64,000 nucleotides of DNA from Micromonospora sp. DSM 45708. GTDB lineage: Bacteria; Actinomycetota; Actinomycetes; Mycobacteriales; Micromonosporaceae. The notes below the pieces were generated by a model. That model did not search any database and had not been told where the DNA came from. It saw only the letters and a program-made list of their open reading frames with translations. Position 1 is the first letter of the stretch; every line of letters starts with the position of its first letter. A program made the translations under genes and the position numbers. The DNA is taken from contig NZ_CP154796.1 in NCBI RefSeq assembly GCF_039566955.1, positions 1,860,001-1,924,000 on the forward strand, in the 5' to 3' direction. Below, piece after piece: positions 17,529 through 26,194 of this stretch.

Positions 17529-19078
17529 CGCCCGCCCCTCGCCGCGGCCAGCTGCGGCAGCGGCACCGGAACGACGGAGGTGACCTCGGCGGGATTCGTG
17601 CTGGCGTTCGCCTCGCCATCCAGGGCCTGGGCCGCCAGATCGACCAGGATCGGCGCGGCCGCCCGGAGCAGCCAGCCGACCTCGAAGCAGAAGTCTCCGG
17701 CGTCGTCGTCTGCTGCCGGCCAGCGGTCCAGCCTGCTCAGGTGGTCGCTGATCGCCTCCGCCGCGCGGTTGAGGCTGAACCCGGCCAGCTCGTAGGACGC
17801 CGCGAACCGGTCGGACATGCGAGCTGCGGCGTGGCGCGAGCGCGCCGACACCGGCAGTGGGCCGCGTCCGACCCAGCGGTTCACCCGCTCAGCGATCCGG
17901 CTCCACGGCCCGGTCAGCCGGGACTCGGTGACTCTCGAGAGCGCGTCCCGGCTGAAGCTGGTCCGCTGGTGTTCCGGGCTGGTCGCGGCCAGGTAGAACC
18001 GGATCAGGTCGCGTGGCACCTCGGCAGCCAGGTCCCGGCCCCGCACCACATGTCCGCGGCTGGTGGAGAACTTCTGGTGGTCCAGCTCGTAGAACTCGTT
18101 GGTCAGGTAGCGGGTGGGCAGCTCGTAACGGCGGTCGCAGGCCAGCAGCATCGCCGGACCGGTGATCGCGAACGGGTAGATGTTGTCGAATCCGAGGAAG
18201 TAGACGATCTCCGATTCGCTGCCGGCCAGCCACAGCCCGTCCTCGCCGGCCGGGGGGTGCCCCCGGCTCTCCGCCGCCAGCGCCGAGCAGTGCATGCTCC
18301 ACGCCATCGCTTCGGCGTTGGGGTTGACCACCTGCCCCGCGACCTCCGGAAACGGCACCTGGATGCCCCACGGCACCGGATAGGTCACCGGGAAGTCAGG
18401 CAGTGGTCGAGACAGCAACCGCACCATCGCCTGCACCATGTGCGGCCGCATGCCGTCGGCGTGCCTTTCGAAGTGCGTGCGGAGCCGGTCGCGATAGCGC
18501 TCGACCGGAAGTACGAGCACCCGGGCGTTCCGCAGCGGTACCGGCTCGTCCGGGTCCAGGGTGGACCGGACGTTGAGCAGCTCGCCCGGCGGCACCAGGT
18601 GCCCGCAGCTCTCGCACAGCCCGGCGCACCCCTCGGCCAGGCACTCCGGGCAGTTGCCGGACACGAAGCCGTCCACCAGGAACTGCCCGGTCCGCTCGGA
18701 GTACGGGAACGGCATCGTCCTCAGCTCCAGCCGGCCTGCCGCGCGCAGCCGGCCGATGAAGTCGACGACCCACCCGGTGAATCGGTCGTTGTCGCCGGTG
18801 TAGCTGTCGACACCGATTCCCATCGTCCGCAGGGTCGACTCGATCTGCGCGGCCGAGGTGGCCACCAGCTCGTCCGGGTGGACGCCGCGGCGGTGGGCGG
18901 TCGTCGCCACGAACGTCGAGGTGTCCTGGAAGCCGGTGCCCAGGAGCACCTCCCGCCCCTGGGCCCGCGCGTAGCGGGTGTGCACGTCGGCAGCCAGGAA
19001 CGGGCCCGCGATGTGCCCGAGGTGCAGATCCCCGTTCGCCGTCGGTGCCGGCGAGATGATCACCGTCCGGGTGCTCAT
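17525..19078 (-). CDS. Methionyl-tRNA synthetase-like enzyme, probable activating half of a hydrazine synthetase
   Basis: About 517 aa. The class I signature HLGH is at residues 19-22 in ISPAPTANGDLHLGH; the second signature is degenerate, KFSTS at about residue 335; a Cys-rich knuckle (CPEC and CESC) stands at about 145-170. A helical C-terminal part recalls the anticodon-binding domain. Housekeeping MetRS is not expected here. In hydrazine synthetases of the s56-p1 type (Spb38), such a domain activates an amino acid with ATP and passes it to the hydroxylamine oxygen of N-hydroxylysine, after which a cupin domain rearranges it to the N-N bond. The ATG at 19078 overlaps the cupin stop; an upstream extension to 19336 is antisense to the cupin gene. 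A drug-resistant MetRS is the alternative reading. Confidence 0.85.
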   Translation of the reverse strand: MSTRTVIISPAPTANGDLHLGHIAGPFLAADVHTRYARAQGREVLLGTGFQDTSTFVATTAHRRGVHPDELVATSAAQIESTLRTMGIGVDSYTGDNDRFTGWVVDFIGRLRAAGRLELRTMPFPYSERTGQFLVDGFVSGNCPECLAEGCAGLCESCGHLVPPGELLNVRSTLDPDEPVPLRNARVLVLPVERYRDRLRTHFERHADGMRPHMVQAMVRLLSRPLPDFPVTYPVPWGIQVPFPEVAGQVVNPNAEAMAWSMHCSALAAESRGHPPAGEDGLWLAGSESEIVYFLGFDNIYPFAITGPAMLLACDRRYELPTRYLTNEFYELDHQKFSTSRGHVVRGRDLAAEVPRDLIRFYLAATSPEHQRTSFSRDALSRVTESRLTGPWSRIAERVNRWVGRGPLPVSARSRHAAARMSDRFAASYELAGFSLNRAAEAISDHLSRLDRWPAADDDAGDFCFEVGWLLRAAAPILVDLAAQALDGEANASTNPAEVTSVVPVPLPQLAAARGGR

Positions 19079-19446
19079 CGTCGATCCGCTTCGTGCCGGG
19101 CCAGGAACGTCGCCGACATCTCGTGGTCCCACCAGAGTCCGTAGTACTCGAAGTCGTCGGGGCCGTCGTTGACCACCCGGTGGGTGGACCCCGGCGGCAA
19201 CCGGACGATGTCGCCCGCGGCGAACGGATGCCGCGCCTCGTCGACGACCACCGCGGCGGTGCCGGAGACGGCGATGAAGATCTCGTATTCGTGGTGGGAG
19301 TGCGGAGTCGACTCCGTCCCGGCACGCAGGACGCACCAGGCACCCTCGAACGGCGCGTTGAGCGCCGGCCAGGGCAGCAGGCGCTGGCCGGCGAGGCCGT
19401 AGGCGTGTTCCAGACGATCACGGTCGAGGCGGCGAATGTCGATCAT
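19075..19446 (-). CDS. Single-domain cupin, probable N-N bond forming half of a split hydrazine synthetase
   Basis: 123 aa. Both cupin motifs are intact: PHSHHEYEIFIAVSG supplies His49, His51/52 and Glu55, and GDIVRLPPGSTHRVVN supplies His89, the usual four-ligand metal site. In known hydrazine synthetases a cupin domain is fused to the MetRS-like domain in one protein and carries out the rearrangement that makes the N-N bond. Here it is a separate gene directly upstream of the MetRS-like gene with a 4-nt ATGA overlap, in the same order as the fusion I recall. Metal identity and partner contact cannot be seen from sequence. Confidence 0.85.
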   Translation of the reverse strand: MIDIRRLDRDRLEHAYGLAGQRLLPWPALNAPFEGAWCVLRAGTESTPHSHHEYEIFIAVSGTAAVVVDEARHPFAAGDIVRLPPGSTHRVVNDGPDDFEYYGLWWDHEMSATFLARHEADRR

Positions 19447-20789
19447 GCCCGCACCGCCAGCGCCCGGTCGGCCGATACCTGGTCGACGCCGGTGCCCCGG
19501 TCGGCGACACGGCGGTCGACGATGTCGCCGACGATGTCGGCCGAGCGTTGCGCGAGCACGCTGATGAGCGAGTCGGAGATGCCGTGCGTGGCTTCGTTGA
19601 CGCCCTGGACGTACAGGGCGCCCCTGGCATCCGCGCCCAGATCGACGCGGTAGTGCCGGTTGACGGTGACCTTGGGCAGGCCGATGGTGTCGGTCAGTTG
19701 GCGCACCATCGCAGGCATCCGTGAGTCGAAACCGGTGCCCAGGAAAAGCGCGTCGCAGCGGACCTGCTCCACGCTGTCGTAACGGAGGTCGCGAACCTCG
19801 AGCACCACCTCCTCACCACCTCCGGGCACGGGCTCGACCGTTGCCCCGACGACCTCGGTGAGCCCGCGGACGCTGGAGACGGGCTGGCCGAGCATCCTCT
19901 GCTGGTAGATCATCGAGTACAGCTCGTCGAGAAACGGCGGGGCCAGGCCCGCGTAGTTCGTCAGGTGCATCTCGTCAAGCACCTTGTGGCGGACCTGGTC
20001 GGACATGCCGAAAAAGGTGTCCACGAAGGACGGGTAGAACAGCTCGTTGACGAACTTGCTGGTCTGGTAGTTCTTGAGGGCGATCGAGCGCAGCAGCATC
20101 ATGGGCGACGAGCCGGGGGCGTCCTGGTGCAGCGCCATGAACATCTCGGCCGCGCTCTGAGCACCACCGATGACGACCGGCCGCAGTGGCCCGCCCGGGC
20201 GGGCCAGGCTCGTGGCGGCGCCGACCCGGCTGCCGTACTCGGTGCTGTGGATGACCCGCTCGGTGGGCAGGGCGCGGAACACCTCGGGCACGAAGGCGTC
20301 CCGGCCGCCACCGAAGACCAGGTCGCGGCAGACGACCGTATCGCCGTCGGACAGGTGCACCACAAAGCCGAGTACCGCGGCGTCGTCGGCCCGGATCGGC
20401 TGGATCCGCTCGGCGCGGACCTGGTACCGCACCCGGACGTGCTCCAACGTGTCGGCCACCCACTGCTGGTAGGCCGACAGCTGCCACCGGAACGGGTTGA
20501 ACGTGCCGAGGTTGACGAACTCGTCAAGTTCCCCGTTCTCGTGCAGGAAGTTCAGGAACGAGAAGCGGCTGCGCGGGTTCCGCAGGGTCACCAGATCCTT
20601 GAGGTACGACACCTGGCTGCGGGTCCAGGGCAGAAGCAGATTCCGCTGCCACTTCACATCCCCGTACTGCTCAAGGACCATGGCCCTGTCGGCGACCTCG
20701 GGTGAGTCGCACTCCTCGAGAGCCACAGCCAGCGCGAGGTTCGACGGACCTGCGCCGATCATCAGAACATCCACGTCGTGGACAGACAC
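19443..20789 (-). CDS. Lysine/ornithine N-hydroxylase family flavin monooxygenase
   Basis: About 448 aa. FAD motif IGAGPSNLALAVALEE at the N-terminus, the substrate-side block WQRNLLLPWTRSQVSYLKD and LVTLRNP, the NADPH motif VIGGAQSAAEMF, and FLGTGFDSRMP near the end: the full set of the SidA/IucD/PvdA family, which hydroxylates the side-chain amino group of Lys or Orn using NADPH and O2. As first gene of the operon it should make the hydroxylamine that the cupin and MetRS-like enzymes turn into a hydrazine; lysine is the expected substrate by analogy to s56-p1 (Spb40). The GTG at 20789 has AAAGGA 6 nt upstream; the frame reaches to 20888 but similarity starts at the GTG. Confidence 0.9.
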   Translation of the reverse strand: MSVHDVDVLMIGAGPSNLALAVALEECDSPEVADRAMVLEQYGDVKWQRNLLLPWTRSQVSYLKDLVTLRNPRSRFSFLNFLHENGELDEFVNLGTFNPFRWQLSAYQQWVADTLEHVRVRYQVRAERIQPIRADDAAVLGFVVHLSDGDTVVCRDLVFGGGRDAFVPEVFRALPTERVIHSTEYGSRVGAATSLARPGGPLRPVVIGGAQSAAEMFMALHQDAPGSSPMMLLRSIALKNYQTSKFVNELFYPSFVDTFFGMSDQVRHKVLDEMHLTNYAGLAPPFLDELYSMIYQQRMLGQPVSSVRGLTEVVGATVEPVPGGGEEVVLEVRDLRYDSVEQVRCDALFLGTGFDSRMPAMVRQLTDTIGLPKVTVNRHYRVDLGADARGALYVQGVNEATHGISDSLISVLAQRSADIVGDIVDRRVADRGTGVDQVSADRALAVRA

Positions 20790-21286
20790 GTGTATTCCTT
20801 TCGGGACGGGTGTGATGTGCCGCGACGGCACGCCACAGGGGTGCGGCGCACCGTCGACAACAGCGTTTTCCGGCTGTCGTGCATTCACTCAAGCCGAGGC
20901 ACGCATTGATAGAAAGCATTGGGAGTGAAAGACAATCAAGTGACTGTGACCGCGCGGTCAATGAGTTTATGGGTGCGGCGGATGCGCCCTTTGTCGGCCG
21001 AATGAAAGAGGCCCGGATGTGTGACGCACGAGCAGTCCTTTCGCGACTCCGGCCGGACCGCGGCAGGATCCGACCGTCGACCAGCGGCTGTCATCCGCTG
21101 CCATCCGCTGCCGCTGCCAATTCCGCTGGCAGCTATTCCCACGGGAGGTGGTGGATTGGTTCTTCTGTGTGGTCAAAACTTCCGACCAACTCTTCGGCGC
21201 GCTGCAATGGCAGCCAGGGCAGGAAAGACGACCTTCGATGCCGTGCCCGCGCGCCACCTGACGACGAGCCACCTGGAGACATCGCC
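20790..21286. promoter_or_regulatory. Divergent promoter region of hydrazine operon and MFS exporter
   Basis: About 500 nt without a credible gene, between two divergent start codons. The stretch 20880-20960 is clearly less GC-rich than its surroundings, as expected for promoters. I could not place a -35/-10 pair with acceptable spacing on either strand. A short direct repeat around 21091-21114 (CATCCGCTGC twice) is visible. Confidence 0.45.
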
Positions 21287-22513
21287 GTGACCGCCACCAT
21301 CGACAGACCCGCCGGTGTGCTCACCGTCCTACGTCGGACTCCGACACCGGTGCGTTATCTGCTCGGGGGCGTGCTGGTCAACCAGCTAGGCGCGTTCGTC
21401 CAGACGTTCATGGTGCTCTACCTGGTCTTCCGCGGGTTATCCGCCGGACAGGCCGGCACCGCGATCGCCGCCTACAGCGTCGGTTCGGTGGTGGGCGTGC
21501 TCGTCGGCGGCGAGCTGATCCACCGCATCGGCCCGCGCGGCACCATCACCGTCGCGATGCTCGGTTCCGCCGCGATCCTCGCCGTCCTGCCTCTGCTCAG
21601 CCGACCTTCGACGTTCGGCGTGCTGATGATCGCCCTGCTGTTGGCCGGGCTCGCGACCCAGAGCTACCGTCCCGCCGCGGCCGTGCTGTTGAGCGACCTG
21701 ATGCCGGACGACATGCGCGTCATGGGCTTTTCGATGATGCGCATCGCACTGAATATCGGCGCCGCGCTGAGCCCGCTGATCGCCGCCGGGCTGATCCTGC
21801 TGGACTGGAACCTGTTGCTGTGGTTCGACGCTGCCACCGCTCTGGTCTACGCGATCCTCGCCCGCTGGCTGCTGCCCGATCTACGGACCGGACGAGGGGC
21901 ACCCGGCGCAGTCGTCCAGCGGGGGTCCGGTACCCGCATTGTGTACGGGATCCTGTTGCGCGACAGGCGCTTCTGGTTCTTCCTCGCCTCGACGATGATC
22001 GGTGCGGTCATCTACGTCCAGTTCAACGTCGTCCTCCCGCTCAAGATCAGCTCCGAGGGGCACTCCACCGGTCTGTACAGCGGCGTACTGGTCACCGCGT
22101 CGATCGTGCTCATCCTCTGCGAACTGAAGATCACCGCCTATGTCACACGTTGGCCTGGTCACGTCGCGGCGACGGCGGGCACCGTGCTCATGGCAGTCGG
22201 TGCGGCCAGTTTCGGAGTCAGCGGCGGCTCAGCCGTGGCGCTCGTCGCGTGCACCGTCGTGTTCGTGTTCGGCACCATGATCAACGGGCCCATCATGTTC
22301 GCCTACCCCGCCACGTTTCCCGCACCGGTGAACGCCCGCTACATCAGCGCGCACCAGGCGACTTTCGGCCTGGGTATGGCCACCGGTCCGCTGATCGGGG
22401 TCGCGGCGTGGGTGGGGCTGGGCAACGGGGTCTGGTGGCTGTGCGGCGGACTCGGCCTGGTGGCGGCATGGTGTGCCCTGCTCGGGATGAAACCGCCGCG
22501 CCAGACACCGTAG
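21287..22513 (+). CDS. MFS transporter, probable product exporter
   Basis: About 408 aa with twelve predicted membrane helices. The loop between helices 2 and 3 has the MFS pattern (GGELIHRIGPRGT), and the second half restarts after the hydrophilic loop near ARWLLPDLRTGRG. It should export a small molecule by proton antiport. The GTG at 21287 has GGAG 10 nt upstream; the open frame extends to 20879, but that part is unlike membrane protein. Divergent from the hydrazine operon across a shared promoter region, it is the natural candidate for efflux of the N-N product or its toxic intermediate. Confidence 0.85.
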   Translation: MTATIDRPAGVLTVLRRTPTPVRYLLGGVLVNQLGAFVQTFMVLYLVFRGLSAGQAGTAIAAYSVGSVVGVLVGGELIHRIGPRGTITVAMLGSAAILAVLPLLSRPSTFGVLMIALLLAGLATQSYRPAAAVLLSDLMPDDMRVMGFSMMRIALNIGAALSPLIAAGLILLDWNLLLWFDAATALVYAILARWLLPDLRTGRGAPGAVVQRGSGTRIVYGILLRDRRFWFFLASTMIGAVIYVQFNVVLPLKISSEGHSTGLYSGVLVTASIVLILCELKITAYVTRWPGHVAATAGTVLMAVGAASFGVSGGSAVALVACTVVFVFGTMINGPIMFAYPATFPAPVNARYISAHQATFGLGMATGPLIGVAAWVGLGNGVWWLCGGLGLVAAWCALLGMKPPRQTP

Positions 22514-22548
22514 TGCGACCGCCGCGCGACGTCGCACGCCAGATGACG

Positions 22549-22568
22549 GGCCCGTCCGAGGACGGGCC
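22549..22568 (+). terminator. Hairpin after the MFS gene
   Basis: GGCCCGTC-CGAG-GACGGGCC: a perfect 8-bp stem with a 4-nt loop, 36 nt after the MFS stop. No T-run follows, as is common in this GC range. Confidence 0.55.
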
Positions 22569-22612
22569 GGATTGTCCCGATCGAGCATGCCGTGCATGAA
22601 AGGTTGATCCCG

Positions 22613-23800
22613 ATGAGCGACATCCGCCAGGTCTCCGGCAACGAACGCCTGCGCACCGCCTTCACCCTCTATCCGTACGCCTTCGACGGATCGCCGTCCC
22701 CGGACGCGGCGGAGGACCTGGCGAGCATTCTCCCCTTTCACGAGGGCAACCACACGCTGATCGCCGAGGACGGTGGCCGGACGCTCGCCACGGCGGCGGC
22801 CATCCCGACGCACCAGAACCTGCGCGGCACCGTCATGCGCATGGCGGGCATCGCCTGGGTGGCCACCCATCCCGCGGCCCGCCGACAGGGCCACTGTCGT
22901 CGACTGATGCACCAGCTTCACCGCGACATGCTCGACACGGGACACCTGCTGGCCACGCTCTATCCCTTCCATCCGTCGTTCTACGAACAACTGGGCTACG
23001 TCGGGCTGCCACTCAACCGTACGGCGACGTTCGAGCCCGAGGGGTTGGCGCCGCTGCTGGGCGTCGACCTCCCCGGCGACGTGTCCTGGCAGGGAATACA
23101 GGATGGCTTCGAGGTCTACCGCACCTTCCAGCGACGCCTGCTGGCGCAACGGCACGGTTTCATGTTCACCCCCGACTACCGAGCTGTCCGCGTCCTCGCC
23201 CCCGCCGACCGTTGGCTCGCCGTCGCCTCGGTCGACGGGGAGGTGGCCGGTGTGCTCACCTACCGCATCGACGGCTACGGCGGCCGGCTGCACGGTGACG
23301 AGTTGCTGTACACCAGTGGGCACGGGCGGGCGTTGTTGCTCCAGTTCCTCGCCCAGCACGCCCACCAGGTCGCCCAGATCGTGGTCACCGTCGCGCCGGA
23401 CGAGCACCCCGAGACCTGGGCGGGCTCCCTTGCCGTCCGGACCGAGGCGAGGGCGGCCTTCCCCACGTCACCGCCCCTCATGGGACGGCTCCTGTCGATG
23501 GAAGCGCTCCGCGACGTGCCCTGTGGCTCCGGACGGACCCAGATAGAGATCGTCGAGGACGAGCTCCTCGCCGGGCGGTATCTGCTCGACGGAACCCGCG
23601 GGACGATCGACGTCACCGTCGCTGGACAGGCCGGGGAGACGGCCACACTCACCGCCGCTGGACTGTCCGGACTGGCCTACGGTGTGCTGGACCCGGCCGA
23701 CGTCGTCGCGCGCGGCCTGGGTGACATCTCCGACGACGTGGCGGCCGAGCTACGCGCACTGCTGCCTCGCCGCACGCCGCACGCCTTCGGTAAGGGCTGA
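22613..23800 (+). CDS. Eis-like GNAT N-acetyltransferase
   Basis: About 395 aa. The first ~150 residues form a GNAT fold with the acetyl-CoA site ATHPAARRQGHCRRLM, followed by the Eis-type YPFHPSFYEQLGYV segment; the middle is a second GNAT-like half and the C-terminal ~100 residues resemble the sterol-carrier-like domain of Eis proteins. Eis enzymes acetylate several amines of aminoglycosides or peptides, and relatives give self-resistance in antibiotic producers. A hydrazine or amine made by the adjacent operon would be a fitting target (inference). The ATG at 22613 has AAAGG 9 nt upstream; a GTG at 22592 is possible. Confidence 0.85.
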   Translation: MSDIRQVSGNERLRTAFTLYPYAFDGSPSPDAAEDLASILPFHEGNHTLIAEDGGRTLATAAAIPTHQNLRGTVMRMAGIAWVATHPAARRQGHCRRLMHQLHRDMLDTGHLLATLYPFHPSFYEQLGYVGLPLNRTATFEPEGLAPLLGVDLPGDVSWQGIQDGFEVYRTFQRRLLAQRHGFMFTPDYRAVRVLAPADRWLAVASVDGEVAGVLTYRIDGYGGRLHGDELLYTSGHGRALLLQFLAQHAHQVAQIVVTVAPDEHPETWAGSLAVRTEARAAFPTSPPLMGRLLSMEALRDVPCGSGRTQIEIVEDELLAGRYLLDGTRGTIDVTVAGQAGETATLTAAGLSGLAYGVLDPADVVARGLGDISDDVAAELRALLPRRTPHAFGKG

Positions 23801-24360
23801 CGCACCGCCTCGCCCGCACGGCTGTCGGTAGGGAGAGCGGGCCCGACGGTGGCCCACCGTCGGCTGGGGACGAGGGCCGTGGGGCCGGCCGTCGCGGCGT
23901 CGACCGCGGCAGAGGACCGGCTTCCGTCGATGCTCGCCGCGCCAGTCGCGCCCGAACTGGCGTACCTGCGGCTGATTCACACCAGTCTGGCAGAGAGCAA
24001 CCTCGTCCGGGTGCTTGTGACTGATCGGCCGCCGTAGCCGACTTGGTGCCGGGCCGGCGGCGTACCCGCATCGTGAAGCGGTCGCCGCTGCCGCTCCACC
24101 CGGAGGAGGTGGAGACGTCCCAGCCTCGCTGGGTGCGCATCCGATCGGCGAACGCGTGTGGCGACGCGGCGACGCACCCGGTTGGCGAGGTGCCCGCTCG
24201 ACGGACGGCCTCAAGCGGCCCCGGGGTCCGCCGCTGCTCGTGCCCGGGGACAACCCGCGTCATTGCCGGCGGGGCAGCCTCGGCACCGTGCCCACCGCCG
24301 GCCCGGACCGCGTCCGCATCGCTGACAAGACACCGAAGTTGTTGCCTCTGGTGCATCGGC
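23801..24360. other. Non-coding stretch after the acetyltransferase
   Basis: Apart from the hairpin at 23843-23863 I see no gene. Open frames on both strands are low-complexity and match no family. It may be eroded coding DNA like the following LysR relic. Confidence 0.45.
23843..23863 (+). terminator. Hairpin after the acetyltransferase gene
   Basis: CCGACGGTG-GCC-CACCGTCGG: a perfect 9-bp stem with a 3-nt loop, 43 nt after the stop codon of the Eis-like gene. Confidence 0.6.
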
Positions 24361-24827
24361 TGGCAGGATCTGCGTACGTTACGGGCCGTGGTGCGGCACT
24401 ATTCGGTGACGGCGGCGGCCGACGCCCTCGGCCGGACCCGGCCCGCGCTGTCACGGCGGATCAGTCGGCTGGAACGACACCTCGGCACACCGCTGCTCCT
24501 GCGCACCCCGCGCCGCTGCGTACCGACCGACGGGGCCGGATCTTCGTCGACGCCGCGGAGCGGGCCGACGGTTTCTGGCGCGCCACCGTACGCCGGGCGC
24601 GGGCCGTCGCGGGCGGCGTACCGACAGCGCCGGCAGCTCCCGACTCGGTAACCTGGTCGGACCTGGGGGTATTGCGGGCGATCCGCGAGCGTGGCAGCGT
24701 CAGCGCCGCCGCCCGGGAGTTGCGGCTGGCCCGGCCGTCGCCGGGAGCGGTGGCGGGCACAGCTCGGTGCCGGCCGCGAAGCAGGAGCGGCTCGCCGCTG
24801 AACGACTGCCGCGCGAAACGCTCATAG
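24361..24827 (+). pseudogene. Frameshifted LysR-type regulator with two HTH-like segments
   Basis: One frame reads DLRTLRAVVRHYSVTAAADA and then RPALSRRISRLERHLGTPLL, a clear LysR N-terminal helix-turn-helix. Near the GACGGGGCCGG run at about 24530 the coherent reading moves to another frame (GRIFVDAAERADGFWRATVR), as the LysR linker helix would require. A second, degenerate LysR-like helix-turn-helix follows (DLGVLRAIRERGSVSAAARE) and then the reading dissolves. No start codon is available in frame just before the first HTH. I read it as a decayed regulator with tandem HTH units; a sequencing error at the G run could explain one shift only. Confidence 0.65.
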
Positions 24828-24950
24828 CAGACAAGAGCCGCCCTGCTTCGATCGGTGTGATCGCCTCTGTACTCTGCGCTGTCGGGATGTTGCCCGGCAG
24901 TTGGGTGCGCCCCGGCGTGGGGCGGGATGCGGGTTCCGAGGAGAGCCAGG

Positions 24951-25946
24951 ATGTCGCGGAAGAGGCGCAAGGCAACGACGCGTACGACGAAGGCGGTCCC
25001 GCCGAACAGGCAACCGGAAAAGCAGCCTTCCGTGCGGTGGTGGCGGCGCCTCAGCAAGCCGGCCGCCTGGGTCGCCGGCGTGGCAACGGTGGTGGTCACC
25101 GGCGTCCTCGGCACGCTCCTGGTGTGGGTGGTGCGCGAGGTTGTCGACGGCCCGGCCGCCAAGGACCGGATCCGTGAGGTCACGCGGGCGAAGGACGATG
25201 TCCGCTACACCATCACCCATGAGAATGACGGCTGGATCATCGCACTGCCCGAAGGAGTCGCCCTGACCCCCGCGCAGAGGAGCTTCCTGGCGAAGTCGTC
25301 GTACACCGTTCCGGAGGTCGACGGGTACACCCTGGACCGGCTCGCCGGCGAACTGCGGGCGGTCGGCGGCGCCGAGGTTCCGAAGCAGACGTTGCGGCTG
25401 GCCGTCGAAGGCCGCCGCAACCAGCCAATTCGAGTGGACAGCATCAAGCCCGTCAACATCCACCACCAGAAGCCGTACGACGGCACGCTGCTGCTGGTCC
25501 CCCCGCAGGAAGGCGGCAACACCGCCGAGATGGTGTTCAACTTTGACGACGTCGAACCGCAGGCACGGATCGCGCTCGACGACGACAACGGAGACTACAA
25601 GCCGGGCGAGCCCTACTTCCTGAAGAAGACCCTCACGATCAGAGACGCCGCCCAGGACATCGTGGTCATCCGGTCGATGACCACCCGATCGGCGGTGTCC
25701 TTCGAGATCCAGATCGACTACCACATCGGGGACGAGGCCAGGCACATCGTCATAGACGACGGCGGTCATCCGTTTTCGGTCAGTCCGATGAGGTGTGTCG
25801 ACCGCAGCACGTTGGACGCCGATGGAGCGCTGATCTCTCAGGGACACGCCAGCTACCAGAAGATCCTGGCGCGGAGCGGCGCCTCGGGAGCAATCGACGA
25901 TGTGCGGAACCCGGGCCACTTCGAACTCGGGACCCCGTTCTGCTGA
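24951..25946 (+). CDS. Hypothetical membrane-anchored protein
   Basis: About 331 aa from the ATG at 24951, which has GAGGAGAG upstream; an ATG at 24927 is in frame. A very basic N-terminus (SRKRRKATTRTTK) precedes one hydrophobic segment (AAWVAGVATVVVTGVLGTLL, residues ~40-65), so the ~260-residue remainder is probably outside the cell. That part has no motif I recognise; it contains several acidic strands (IALDDDNGDYKPGEP) and two Cys near the C-terminus. It lies between a dead regulator and a dead insertion sequence, so it may be an orphan gene carried with mobile DNA. Confidence 0.65.
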   Translation: MSRKRRKATTRTTKAVPPNRQPEKQPSVRWWRRLSKPAAWVAGVATVVVTGVLGTLLVWVVREVVDGPAAKDRIREVTRAKDDVRYTITHENDGWIIALPEGVALTPAQRSFLAKSSYTVPEVDGYTLDRLAGELRAVGGAEVPKQTLRLAVEGRRNQPIRVDSIKPVNIHHQKPYDGTLLLVPPQEGGNTAEMVFNFDDVEPQARIALDDDNGDYKPGEPYFLKKTLTIRDAAQDIVVIRSMTTRSAVSFEIQIDYHIGDEARHIVIDDGGHPFSVSPMRCVDRSTLDADGALISQGHASYQKILARSGASGAIDDVRNPGHFELGTPFC

Positions 25947-25977
25947 CCCGCCGTGCCGGGCGCTGACCGCGCATGAG

Positions 25978-26190
25978 TGGAAAAATATCAATGCCGAGGT
26001 CCGGATCAACGGCATCGATGTCATCCTCGACGCGCTGCTCCTGCGCCTGTACACCGAATTCGCCTGCCGATGCGGCGGTGCCCTGGCTCTGCGCCTGGTC
26101 GACCTGGACACCACCAACGGACTCGTCCGCCTGACTGAGAAAGGTGCCACCGTGCGGTGGCAACCGATCACCCTCAACCTCGCCGAACAC
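25978..26190 (+). pseudogene. Fragment of a tyrosine recombinase/integrase
   Basis: The translation LYTEFACRCGGALALRLVDL followed by GLVRLTEKGATVRWQPI matches the part of site-specific integrases around the first catalytic Arg region (consensus R-GGALAL-xxDLD), with the Arg-containing turn changed to CRCGG. Everything before and after is missing: it begins without a start and runs directly into IS3 orfA-like sequence near 26195. It is a scrap of a mobile element or integrase gene truncated by an IS3 insertion or deletion. Confidence 0.6.
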
Positions 26191-26194
26191 CTGC

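Noticed and set aside
17525..19078. Housekeeping methionyl-tRNA synthetase
   Set aside because: The second signature motif is degenerate and the gene is coupled to a cupin and an N-hydroxylase, the context of hydrazine synthetases.
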